This document shows positions 1-11,264 of a stretch of DNA of 64,000 nucleotides, piece after piece. The DNA is from Blastocladiella emersonii ATCC 22665. Taxonomy: Eukaryota > Blastocladiomycota > Blastocladiomycetes > Blastocladiales > Blastocladiaceae. A program made the translations under genes and the position numbers. Location of the stretch: NCBI GenBank assembly GCA_025594325.1, contig JANHCV010000007.1:1488001-1552000 (forward strand), read 5' to 3'. The number at the start of each line of letters is the position of its first letter. Position 1 is the stretch's first letter. Below the pieces are notes generated by a model. That model saw nothing but the letters and a program-made list of their open reading frames with translations, had not been told where the DNA came from and made no database searches.

Positions 1-1317
1 GAGTCGCCGCCACCACCGCCGCGGTGCATGAGCTGCAGCGACAGCGACGCGTGCGGCTCGTTGCCGTGCATGACGTGCATCACGGCGCAGATGGAGGTGC
101 CGCCGGGGCGGCCGCACACGAGCGCGTCGACGGCGCACCGGAACACGTACATGAGCAGCTGGCACAGGAACACCTGGTCGGCCACGACCCACGCCGCGGG
201 GCTCGCGCACACGACGCGGAACGAGATGCGGTTGCGGAACGCGAGGAGGTGGACCTGGATGGATGAAATTGAGACCCGGTCAGCGCTGTTGCTCGGCCCA
301 CACAAGAATGGGGAAGCGTACCATGTCGGTGACGGCCCAGAACAGGTTACACAGGTCAAACTCGATATCGCGGTCCGACCCGCGCGTCGACGAGCGGCGG
401 ATGGCGGGGGGCGGGTCGGACGCGGCGGCCACGGACCCGGACGACGAGCGCGGCGCAGTACCCGATGTCGCACCAGCGGCCGCGGGCAGGCGGCGGATCT
501 CGTGCAGGTTGGCGCGGCGCAGGCCGCCCGAGCCGGCGGGGTCGCCGGGTAGCGACCACGCGGACCCGTGGTGGTGGTGGTGGTCGGCGGGCGCAGCGGC
601 GGAGGTGGGAGCGGGGAGAAGGCGCGACGAGTCGGCGGCGGACGCGGCGCGGATGACCATGGAGCACAGGTGGATGCCGAGCAGGACGGACCCGCGCAGG
701 AGCTCGGACGCGGCCTCGATGGCGGGCTGGCCGACGTTGGCGCGGTCGAGCTGGGCGAGGAACTTGCTGGCGTGCATCAGGCACACGGTGGCGGCGGACG
801 CGGCGAGGGTGCCGAGGCGCGGCTCGGCCAGGATCACGGCCCCATCACGCGCCGACCGCGCGGCGAGGCCGAGCCCGGTGCCGCGGCGCGACGACGACGA
901 GGTGCGGCGCAGCCAGGTGACGGCGTCCGAGGACTTTGACCGCATCGACTCGAGCCCGCCGCCGACGGGCGCGAGCGCTGCGGCTGCCGCCGCGGCGGCG
1001 GAGGGAGGGGGAGGGGGAGGGACGAGGGTGGTGGCGCCGGCCGAGTTGGCGTGCGCCGGCGGCGGCGTGGCGCTCGGCGACGCGTCGATCAAGACATGCT
1101 GCGACGCCATGGCACGCGCGGCCGAGGGTGGGTGCGGCGATGCGGCGGTCGCATCGGTAGCGGCGGCAGTGGAACCGGAACTGGATGAAGCGGACGCCGC
1201 GACAGCGGTCCACGGGTGGATCATGGCGGCCGAGGCGCGTACGTCGAGGGCGGGCGGGCGGTGGCGGCGGTCCTTGGGCGGGCGCGGCGCGTCGCGCAGC
1301 TCGCTCGGGAGCGACAT
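1..1317 (-). CDS. Unknown conserved-looking protein, 3' end outside window
   Basis: Not recognised. The gene runs leftward off the window edge. Exon 1 is 322-1317 and the visible part of exon 2 is 1-254; intron 255-321 has a GTACGC donor and a CATCCAG acceptor, and reading continues in frame across it (VTDM then VHLLAFRNR). I start at 1317 (MSLPSELRD) because an ATG in a CCACC context follows an ACC-rich leader; an upstream ATG at 1398 is possible. The first half is low complexity (Pro, Ala, Ser runs). The second half is well-structured: hydrophobic helices around KFLAQLDRANVGQPAIEAA and, in exon 2, VVADQVFLCQLLMYVFRC. It could be a membrane-associated protein. The coding strand is clear from splicing and codon pattern; function is unknown. 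Confidence 0.7.
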
Positions 1318-3043
1318 GGTGGTGGTGACGGTGACGGTGGTGGATGGTGTGTGGTGTGTGGGAGCGGGAGGGGAGGGTGGGCGCGCGCAATGGATCAAGA
1401 TGGAGCAAGCAGGACGGGCTGAGCGATGTGAGCGAGGGCGAAGAGGGCCGGGCCGCGACGGACGTTGGCGCGCAGAGGCAGGGCGAGGAGGATCACGGCG
1501 GGCGGGCGGGCGGGGCAGCGTGAGTGAGCAAGCGGATGAGCGATCGCGTGTATGGCGTGACGCTGGAAGGCCGCGCCGCGGGTGTGATGGCGACCTTGAT
1601 GACGGTGGGGTCAGGGTGATGTTCGGGATGGCGGGGGCGGGGATCGAGCAAGGTGCCGGCTTAGAGGAGGGAGCAGAGAGCGTGGCGGTCGCGCGCGACG
1701 CCGAGAGCGAGAGCGCGCGGGCGAGGGGGCGGGGGCCGCGATCGGCGGGGGCAACACGGTCCGTCGTGCGCGGGTCACGGCGGTCGGAGCGGTGTGGGAA
1801 CTGGGCACGCGTGCGCTCGGATGGGCAAGACGCGAGTGCCGACGGGGGCAGGTGATGGCAGTGATGGGCAAGGGACGCGATGGGGGCGGGGGGCGGTGAC
1901 GGATGATGAGCGGAGGGAGACGAAGGCGCGCGGTTCCCACGTACCGCGGTGCAGGCTGGGCGGTCGGCCGATCGCCGCCGGCGGGACTCGTTCGGCGCAG
2001 TGTGCGCAGGGCAGGAGCGCGGCAGGCGCGCGATGGCGCAAGGGCGGGCGAGCGCGCAGCGTGTGGCGGGCAGCGCGGCGCGGATGGCGGGTGGAGATCG
2101 GTGCGGACGGCGGACGGCGGATGGCCGATAGGCTGCGGGGGCGCTTGGGTGAGGCGGCAGGGCGCTGGGTCGGCAGGCAGCAGATCGTGGCGGCGCACTC
2201 GGGTCTCTGATGCGAGAGGGCGGACCGCGGCCGGCCCGCCGAGCCGATCATGGAAGTCGATGGCCAGCGAGCGAGCCGCGCGGGCCTGCGCGCGGGCCTG
2301 GGTTGCCGCGCGGTGCTGCGCACGGGCGGTGGACGCGTTTGGGCGTGCCGGCGGGTGGGCGGGAGTGCGGGCGACAGGCGGCGGGGTCGGTGGGAACGAG
2401 GGCGGGCGGGAGGGGCGCGAAGCGGCTCCTGCGCAAATCGGCCGCGGCGCGCGTTCCCCGCTGGCAACCGCACGCGCGCCGCCACAGACGGTGGCGACCT
2501 GGGAGCCACCGGGCTGCTGTGCGCCCAGCCGGGGGCCGGAAATGCGGCCGAGATCGGCGCGGGAAGGCCGCCGGCGCGAACGCGAGCGAACGCGGACGCG
2601 TCGGAGCCCTCCGCTGCGCCGCGTCACGTGCGCCTGAACGCGTCGCTCCGCTGTCTCCCTCTCCGCCTCGCTTGAGGGGCACGGCGCGAGCCTCTCCGCC
2701 GCCGGTTCCCCTGCGCCCGCCGTGTGCAGCGAGCGAACCGAACGCATGTGTTTGTTGGACGAGGTCCGCGCGTCCCCGAGCTGTAGTTAGGGGAAAGCTC
2801 GGGGCAACGAGTTTGGCGAGCAGACCCTGATATTGCGGGTCATGTCCTTCTCGGAGCACGGCCGATCCGCACAAGCACGAGACAGCGATGATAAGCAAAC
2901 TGATCCTTAATTTGTATATATACCGGGGGAGGGAGGGAGGGAGGGAGTCACACCGCGCCTCACATCATCAGCACCGCGCAGCCCCACAGCGAAGCCCAAC
3001 GCGGGCCGCACCGCGACGACACACGGCGGCAGCGACGACACGC
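1318..3043. other. Intergenic, no supported gene
   Basis: This 1.7 kb lies upstream of the first gene and downstream of SAH1. It is very GC-rich, so all frames are open for long stretches, but none of the translations shows domain-like composition; they are Arg/Ala/Gly-rich or Pro/Ser-rich. A GGGA-type simple repeat sits near 2928-2948. Confidence 0.5.
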
Positions 3044-4632
3044 TCAGTAGCGGTAGTGGTCGGGCTTGAAGGGGCCCTCGGCGGGGATGCCGAGGTACTC
3101 AACCTGCTTGGCCGAGAGCTTGGACAGCTTGACGCCGAGCTTCTCGAGGTGCGCGAAGGCCACCTCCTCGTCGAGCTTCTTGGGCAGCATGTGCACGCCG
3201 ACGGGGAACTCGCCGGCCTTGGCCTTCCACAGCGCAATCTGGGCGAGCACCTGGTTCGAGAACGAGTTGGACATGACAAACGACGGGTGGCCCGTGGCGC
3301 AGCCCAGGTTGACGAGGCGGCCCTCGGCGAGCAGGATGATGTGGCGGCCCGACGGCATCGTGAACCGGTCCACCTGCGGCTTGATGTTCGAGTGCGACAC
3401 GGCGTTGGCCTTGAGCCACGCGACATCGACCTCGATGTCGAAGTGGCCAATGTTGCACACGATCGCGTCGTCCTTCATCTCCGAGAAGTGCGCGCCCGTG
3501 ATGATGTCGCGGCAGCCGGTGGTCGTCACGAAGATGTTGGCCTCCTTGACGGCGTCCTCCATGGTGGTCACCTCGAAGCCCTCCATGGCGGCCTGCAGGG
3601 CGTTGATGGGGTCGATCTCGGTCACAATGACGCGCGAGCCCATGCCCTTGAGCGCGGCGGCGCAGCCCTTGCCGACGTCACCGTAGCCGGCGACCACCGA
3701 CACCTTACCGGCGATCATCACGTCCGTGGCGCGCTTGATGCCGTCAATGAGCGACTCGCGGCAGCCGAACAGGTTGTCGAACTTGGACTTGGTCACCGAG
3801 TCGTTGACGTTGATGGCGGGCACCTTGAGCTTGCCCTCCTTGACCATCTTGTACAGGTGGTGCACACCCGTCGTCGTCTCCTCCGAGACACCCTTGCAGT
3901 CGGCGAGGAACTGCGGGTACTTCTCGTGCACCAGCGTGGTCAGGTCACCGCCGTCGTCGAGGATCAGGTTGAGGTGCTTGCCGTCCTTGAACGACACGAG
4001 CTGCTGCTCAATGCACCAGATGTACTCCTCGTCCGTCTCGCCCTTCCACGCGAACACGGGCACGCCGGCCTTGGCCATGGCGGCCGCAGCGTGGTCCTGG
4101 GTCGAGAAGATGTTGCACGACGTCCACGTCACCTCGGCACCGAGCTCGATGAGGGTCTCGATGAGCACGGCCGTCTGGATCGTCATGTGCAGGCAACCGG
4201 CGATGCGGGCACCGGCCAGGGGCTTGGAGGGACCGTACTTGGCGCGCAGGTACATGAGACCGGGCATCTCGTTCTCGGCGAGCTCGATCTCCTTGCGACC
4301 GAAGTCGGCGAGCGTGATGTCGGCTGGAGGACGGCGGGCGAGCGGGGGGTGGGGTGAGTTTTTCGTCCAGGTCGGGTTGGCGTGGGAACAGGCTCGCAGG
4401 ACGGACGAGGTGTGGGACCTAGCTCGCTTGCTCCACCGCACCGCGCACGGCGGTGCAGAGGGGGGGATGCCTCGGCGGGAGCAAGAGAGCGAGGGGGGAA
4501 GACTAACGGCGACGACAGCGACGACGACGGACGCCGGTGCAGCCGCCGCGGCGAGGAGGGGGAGGGTCCGCGAGCCCAAGCATCATGGCGGTGGCGACGA
4601 TACTTACCAACCTTGTACTTGTGGGCGACCAT
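3044..4632 (-). CDS. SAH1: Adenosylhomocysteinase (S-adenosyl-L-homocysteine hydrolase)
   Basis: This enzyme reversibly splits S-adenosylhomocysteine into adenosine and homocysteine in the cytosol, keeping methyltransferases from product inhibition. Exon 1 is 4608-4632 (MVAHKYKV) and exon 2 is 3044-4323; intron 4324-4607 has a GTAAGT donor and CCTCCAG acceptor. The spliced product is 434 residues, as expected for the eukaryotic family (about 430). Hallmarks seen: [32 protein letters not shown], the catalytic Lys/Asp stretch [13 protein letters not shown], the NAD-binding glycine motif [18 protein letters not shown], and the C-terminal FKPDHYRY that contributes to the neighbouring cofactor site. 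Nothing is missing. The start is fixed by splicing: the longer unspliced frame upstream of the acceptor is low complexity. Confidence 0.97.
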
Positions 4633-4710
4633 GGTGAATAAGCTACGTGGCAGAACGGGGTGGTGCGTGTGCAAGGGCGAGAGCGTTGGAGGGCCGAGGG
4701 GACCCGCCCG

Positions 4711-4718
4711 CTTTTATA
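4711..4718 (-). promoter_or_regulatory. Candidate TATA box of SAH1
   Basis: On the minus strand the sequence reads TATAAAAG, about 80 bases upstream of the SAH1 start codon. A TATA box at this distance suits a highly expressed housekeeping gene. Inferred from sequence only. Confidence 0.5.
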
Positions 4719-6131
4719 CGGCCGGCGCGCGTCCGTCCGCTTGCTCGCTTGCTCGCTGACAAAAAGAGACCCCCAAAGCCCACGTCGCATTTATCGATCT
4801 CGGCCGCTTGCTCCACCCGCACTCGCGCCCACTCACACTCAGGAAAAACTTGTTCGCGGTTTATTTGACACGTCCGCGTCCGCGTTCACGTTCCGGGCTC
4901 CCCGTTGTTCCCGCCCCGAGGGCCCCAGCCTTCAAGCGCAAACGCGCACGCAAGGTCGCCATCTCCCCGCGCGTTTCGATTCGCTGCATGCCACATCCGA
5001 TCAGGCAGAGGGCTAAAAACGCGCACTCACTCACTGGCGCGGCCGTCACATGAGGATCATGGGATGCGTTGCGCTGTCTCGCACCTGGACGCGTCTCGCG
5101 CCATCCTCACGTGTGCGGTGCGGGACAAGAATGCGAACGCGTCCCCAGGCGACTGAGAGCTGATCCTGAGGCGGGGCAAACGGAATGAGGGGATCCAGAC
5201 GCCGCAAGTTGAAGCAGCGCCTTGCTCATGAGCTGATGCATCGATCCTCGAACCGTGCGTGAAAGCGTGTCGCGGCGGTGGAGCAAGACGAGCGGACCGC
5301 GTGCACGGCGACTTACGGCTGTCGGGCGAGGTCTGCGCGGGAACGAGGGCCTCGGCAACGTCGCGACTGAGCAGTCGGCCAAGACAATGAAGGAGCATTC
5401 CACGACTTGACGTATCAGCAGCGAGAAACGTGCTGCGCGACGGATTGCTAGTAAGGATGCCATGTTGACCGAGGGTGGAGCGACAGCGCGCTGCTGGACG
5501 GACTCTGAGCAGGCCCGAGCATCTCGGAAGAATATTGCGGCCACGAGCGACGAGACCGTCGACCGGGGACGATGAAGCAGAAACTTGTGAAGGTGCATCG
5601 CGCCTCAAGCGTTGGTGAGAGGTCAGAGCCGGGGCAGACCGCGGCGTCCCTGACCTTCAGCGCGGCGGCGCCTCCGCGCTCTATAGTACGCGCCAGTCGT
5701 CGTCATGCCAACATCGCAAGGCCGAACAGCGCCGTACAGGGTCAGTCGTGAGAGTCGACATCGACTCAGCGCCGGTGAGCGGTCACGGCCCGCGCGCCGA
5801 CGCGCCGGAGGATCGAGGCCGATCCCGTCCACGCGCAACCTCCGCATCAATTTGCCGTCCATGATCCATTGCGGTCACTCGAGCCGAGCATCGCAGCATC
5901 GAGCATCGCGGCGGTGCTGACGGAGGAGTGGATCAGCGCGCGAGACGATCGACGTGACAGAGCGAGGAGTGATGTCACGCCTCACATGACCCGAGCTCCC
6001 ACCAGCCGCTCGCCCGCCCGCTCGCTCGCGGTCGCCACCGCCGTCCATCCGCCCGGCCGCAGACATCCTGCGCTCTCTCTCTCACGACGGAACGTCTCGC
6101 ACGCCCTTGATACCGTCAGACCGTTGCAGCC
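4719..6131. other. Divergent intergenic region, no supported gene
   Basis: It separates the leftward SAH1 and the rightward RPS14, so it should hold both promoters. Several frames are open (for example a 183-codon minus-strand frame around 5057-5608), but their translations look like random GC-rich sequence without domains. A pyrimidine-rich stretch (CTCTCTCTCTCACGAC, near 6075) just upstream of RPS14 resembles leaders of ribosomal protein genes. Confidence 0.45.
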
Positions 6132-7272
<1,141 letters not shown>

Positions 7273-7917
7273 GCGCCCGATGTCTTGTGTCGTCCGTGCA
7301 CTGGCATCTGTCTCTCTGCCCGAGCAATACAAACATCTCTCCCCAAACCTGTCCTGTCTCGTCTTGTCCATCCTGCCCGTCGGACTTGCTTGAGATCCGC
7401 ATCTGTCCCATGAGGCGCCCAGTCAGAATCAAGGTTGCCTGCTGAGCCACTCGAACGCACGACGCACCACGTCGCGTTCCTTTCTACAACGATCAGGCGT
7501 GAAATAAGCAGCGTCGCCACATGCACGGCCTGCCCGCGGACGTCCTCGTCCTCGGAAGCGCGGCCACGGCCACGGCCACGGCCCACGGCCGCCATGACTC
7601 TCATCAAACGCTGCGATGTGAGAAAACGCGCTGCTCAGACCCGATCTGTCAACTCGAGTCCCCGCCCTCGCGAGCGCGGCCATGGCCACGGCCACCGTCA
7701 CTCGCGATGATGGCCGCGAGGTGACAAAGCGCGTTGCCCGCCAAATTTGGGTGCAGCCCCTTCAAGCACGCTGACGTGAGCTGCTGCGCCACCCTCCGCT
7801 TACGCGCTTACTCGTGGCTAAACTTGGATGCTGGTCGGTCACCGCGCGCGACTGCGTCGCACCACTTTCTGCTGCCGGTCCGTCGCAGATCACAGCACGG
7901 ATCAAGCGGACGCGCGG
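7273..7917. other. Intergenic, no supported gene
   Basis: It holds the RPS14 3' region and the promoter of the downstream glutathione transferase. A GGCCAC(GGCCAC)n imperfect tandem run lies near 7562-7595 and again near 7678-7700. Open frames here have composition dictated by that repeat and are not believable genes. Confidence 0.45.
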
Positions 7918-7925
7918 CTATAAAG
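7918..7925 (+). promoter_or_regulatory. Candidate TATA box of the glutathione transferase gene
   Basis: CTATAAAG lies about 90 bases upstream of the start codon at 8013, with a CA-rich leader (CACACACAGC, CATCCACCACAACGG) between, a typical layout for a strongly expressed fungal gene. Confidence 0.5.
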
Positions 7926-8012
7926 CTCGCACTCCCCCGCCCTCCTTTCTCTGAACCGACACACACAGCGCTTCCAAGCAGCACTCCCGCATCCACCACA
8001 ACGGCAGCAACC

Positions 8013-8645
8013 ATGGTCTCCTACACCGTCTTCTACTTCCCGATCCGCGGCCGCGCCGAGCTGATCCGCCTGGTGTTCGAGGCTGCGGGCGTCGCCTACG
8101 CCAACAAGTACCCGACCAACTGGCCCGCCGAGAAGCCCACGCTGCCGTTCGGCCAGCTCCCGGCCCTGATCGTGCGCGACGACAACACGCACGCCGAGCA
8201 GGTGGTCGCGCAGACGTCGGCCATTGTGCGTCACCTCGCCGCCAAGTTCGACCTGGTCCACGCCGACGAGCACCAGCGGCTGCTCGCCGACGGGTACTAC
8301 GAGTCGATCGTCGACCTGCAGAACGCGGTGGTCAAGATCGTGTACAAGACGCCCGAGGAGCACAAGGGCGCGGCCAAGGCCGAGTTCCTCGCCACGACGC
8401 TGCCCGCGTTCGTCGCCGCGCACACCAAGTTCCTCGCGGCCAACGGTGACCAGGGGTTCTATTTCGGCGGGAAGCTCACGTACCTCGAGCTCGCCCTGTT
8501 CGCGCAGATCGGCGCCGTCAACGCGGCCATGCCCGGTGCCATCACGGCCGAGAACGCGCCCGCGCTCGTCAAGGTGCAGACCGCGGTCGCCCAGAACGAC
8601 AAGGTCAAGGCGTACCTCGCGTCCGAGCGGTTCCACAAGCACTAG
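8013..8645 (+). CDS. Glutathione S-transferase (sigma/pi-like)
   Basis: It should conjugate reduced glutathione to electrophiles in the cytosol. The single exon encodes 210 residues, the normal size. The N-terminal thioredoxin-like domain opens with SYTVFYFPIRGRAELIRLVF, which carries the early Tyr that activates the glutathione thiol in Tyr-type GSTs. The glutathione-site loop reads LPFGQLPALIV, followed by QTSAIVRHLA where the conserved Gln-Thr/Ser pair binds the gamma-glutamyl group. The C-terminal helical domain (from about residue 82) contains GKLTYLELALFAQI, close to the conserved folding motif of the family. The ATG sits in a CAACC context. No intron is needed. Confidence 0.93.
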   Translation: MVSYTVFYFPIRGRAELIRLVFEAAGVAYANKYPTNWPAEKPTLPFGQLPALIVRDDNTHAEQVVAQTSAIVRHLAAKFDLVHADEHQRLLADGYYESIVDLQNAVVKIVYKTPEEHKGAAKAEFLATTLPAFVAAHTKFLAANGDQGFYFGGKLTYLELALFAQIGAVNAAMPGAITAENAPALVKVQTAVAQNDKVKAYLASERFHKH

Positions 8646-9495
8646 AGTGGGTGTCGGCTCGTTTGTGATGATTGAGAGTAGTAGTATACATAATTTCTTG
8701 CACACTACCGTAGTTGTGATAGCAGGGAACGAAAGGTGCTGAGTTGACACGCGCAAGACGCGGCTGGCGCTGAGCGCGTGGAGACAGCGACGTGATTCCG
8801 CGAAGCAGCTCGCCAGCGTCAAGTTAGGGGTCCATCGCCTAGTGCGACCGGCAAGCTCTCATTGCAGCAGGCGGTGGGCACAGCCGGCGCGCGTTGCATG
8901 GCGGGTGTGTTGACTCTCATGTACGCAGGTTGAAGGTGGCAGCGAGATCGCAACGCAGGCGACCCGTATGCTCAACACGTCGAACAACTGCGGGATCGGT
9001 GCGACGCCTGACGGGACAGCTGCGGTTGAAAAGTAGTGCTCGAGCCCGAACTAAACTCACGCCGAGCTTCAAGTGCTCACCACTGCTGCTCGCTCCGCCC
9101 GCCGAGTCCTTGCGCCGCTTTTCAGATGCGACTCCGGAGGGCGACACGATAGCGGCGACGGTCGGCAGGGTCCCGCCGACGAGATAGTCGACGCTGAAAG
9201 TCGGTGTGAGGTAAAGCAAGCCAGGCAGTGCGGACGCGAGAGCGAGGCTTCTCGGAGGCCCTCGCGACAGATCAACGGGCTGCAAGGCCAATCCTTCCCC
9301 TCAGCCATCGGCAATCGACGTTCCCTTCATATTGCAGCAAGTCAAATGTAGTCGTTTTCATCGCATGTCACATGTGGGTGACTCGAGAGTGAGTGCACCG
9401 CCGTGACGTGTGGTGACCACGGCGACGCGCGTCGGCGTCAAAGGGCCGCGGCCCACCCGAGTCGGCTCTCTCTCCCCTCGCTGGATGATAAACGG
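8646..9495. other. Intergenic, no supported gene
   Basis: About 850 bases between the transferase gene and the F-box-like/LRR gene. A few 80-120 codon frames exist on both strands, none with recognisable composition or conserved motifs. Confidence 0.4.
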
Positions 9496-11264
9496 ATGAA
9501 CGTGGGGACTCTCATCGAAGACATCCTGGTCCGCGCGGTTTGGGCGCACGTCGATCCGAGCGATGTGCTCGGCCTCGCCCAGTACGCGCGCGTCCTGCCG
9601 ATGCGCGACGGCGTCAAGGTCCACCGCGCGATCCTGCAGCGCGTCCCGTCGCTCTCCATGGACTGCGCGAACGCACGCGGCGCCACCGGCGTGCTTGACC
9701 TGTGGGTCGCCTCCGGGCTTCCTCTCAACTTTTCGGTCAAGGGCATCTGCGCCGCGGAGCGCGTGCGGCACCTCGAAACCTTTGATTGGTGGCGGACGTC
9801 GGGCCTGCTTACGCCGGACACGTTTGACCCGTTTATGAGCCGCGCAGCGACCGCGGCGCTCGGCTTCCGGCGCGATGCCAAGCAAGCGCAGAAGAAGGAT
9901 GGGAAAAAGGTACGTTCGAGCCGTGGGGCGGATCGCGAGCATGGCGCAGCGCTGACGAGGCCCTTTAGTTTATTCTTCGGCCGGCGGACACGATCGTTCA
10001 CGCGGTTACGCCTGGGATTGTTGCTGGCCACCTCACCGAGCTTATTCTCGAATTCGAGGCGATCACGGTCGAGGGAATGCAGGCGCTCAGCGACGCCATG
10101 GCGAGCCCTGGCCCGAGCGTCGATTCGCTCGGCTTTAAAGGTTGCACGGTGGATTCTGCACGACTACTTGCGCTGCGGCTTCCATCGTCCCTGCGATCCT
10201 TGACCATCGACCACGCGTGGCTCTCACACACGCCTCATCGCAGCAGTGTTGCCCTCGAAGGGTGGGCGACCAGCTCAAACCTCACGGATCTGACCATCAC
10301 ACGCACGCCCATATCCATCAAGCTCGTTGCGCAGTTCTTTGGCGGCTTACCATCCACCCTCGCCCAGCTGAAGATCAAGGGCTGCGCTCTAGATGACGCC
10401 GCGTTCGCAGCATTGGTCCCGCTGCTTCCACGACAACTCTCCGTGCTGGTCATCGAGAACAAAATCTTCACTGGAACTGGCCTGAGCCTCGCGAGCCCGC
10501 ACCTTCCACCGTCGCTTAAGAAACTGCATATCGAAAATGTTCCACTTGGGACAACCACCGATGCGAACGCGCTCAAGTTCGCGTTCCCATCTGAGCTGTC
10601 CGAGCTGCGCTTGCGTTGGACCGAACTCGGCCCGCTTGGAAGCGTGGCACTCGCTAGGGCCATCCCGCCCCGCCTCGAGCAGCTGACCATCTCCTTTTCT
10701 CATCTCCATCGCGACAGCGTCAAGATCTTCGAGTCCACGCTGCCACCAATCCTCAAGTCGTTTTCTCTCTCCGAAGGCTTGATGACCGACTCTTTCCTTG
10801 ACACCGAGGCCCGCTGTGCTCTGGTTCGCGCGCTTCCTGACACGCTCGAAACGCTTCGGCTCATGGGCAGGAACGCGGAGACATGCCAGCTCAGCGGACT
10901 TGGATCGCACCTGCCCCGCTCATTGCGCCGCCTCACTATCATGTAACTCACGTGCGAGCCCGAAGCTGCCCGCTTACTTGCACAGCATCTTCCGCCTCGT
11001 CTTGAATCGCTCCGCTTATATCGAATCCGCATCAACGATGAAGCGATCCAGCACCTTGCGCCGTTGCTGCCTGCTTCCCTGTACGGAATCGACCTTTCGG
11101 ACAATCGCATCACCGACGCCGGTGCCAAACTACTTGCTGAGCAGCTCCGGGCCACCGCGAAGGAGATCGACTTGCGGTCCACAGCCGTAACGCAGGAGGG
11201 GACAGCCGCGTTTCTCGCCGCGGGGCGCGCGAAGATCGTGCAGACGCTTCCCATCTCGATTTAG
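9496..11264 (+). CDS. F-box-like / leucine-rich-repeat protein with in-frame stop
   Basis: Exon 1 is 9496-9909; intron 9910-9968 (GTACGT donor, CCTTTAG acceptor); exon 2 is in frame from 9969. The N-terminal part (MNVGTLIEDILVRAVWAH) resembles an F-box-type helix pair and matches in layout the gene at 32956-34436 (shared patterns LQYSRVLP / LAQYARVLP and the DWWR motif). The rest is repeats of the type LP-x2-LxxLxI, ribonuclease-inhibitor-like. A TAA at 10944-10946 ends the frame after 463 codons, yet the same frame continues as perfect LRR sequence (GIDLSDNRITDAGAKLLAEQ) to a second stop at 11262-11264. So the gene is either nonsense-mutated or the assembly has one wrong base; splicing cannot bypass it without shifting frame. 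Likely role: protein-protein recognition, possibly ubiquitin-ligase adaptor; that is inference. Confidence 0.7.

Noticed and set aside
263-2830. Long open frames on both strands (up to 530 codons)
   Set aside because: They arise because GC-rich DNA rarely contains stop codons. Translations are Arg/Gly/Ala or Pro/Ser-rich with no conserved pattern, and part of them is antisense to the spliced gene at 1-1317.
2888-4357. 489-codon plus-strand frame
   Set aside because: Entirely antisense to the adenosylhomocysteinase gene, whose identity is certain; its composition mirrors that gene.
10943-10985. Possible 43-nt intron that would remove the TAA in the LRR gene
   Set aside because: It has GT and CAG ends, but its removal shifts the reading frame out of the LRR register, so it does not rescue the gene.
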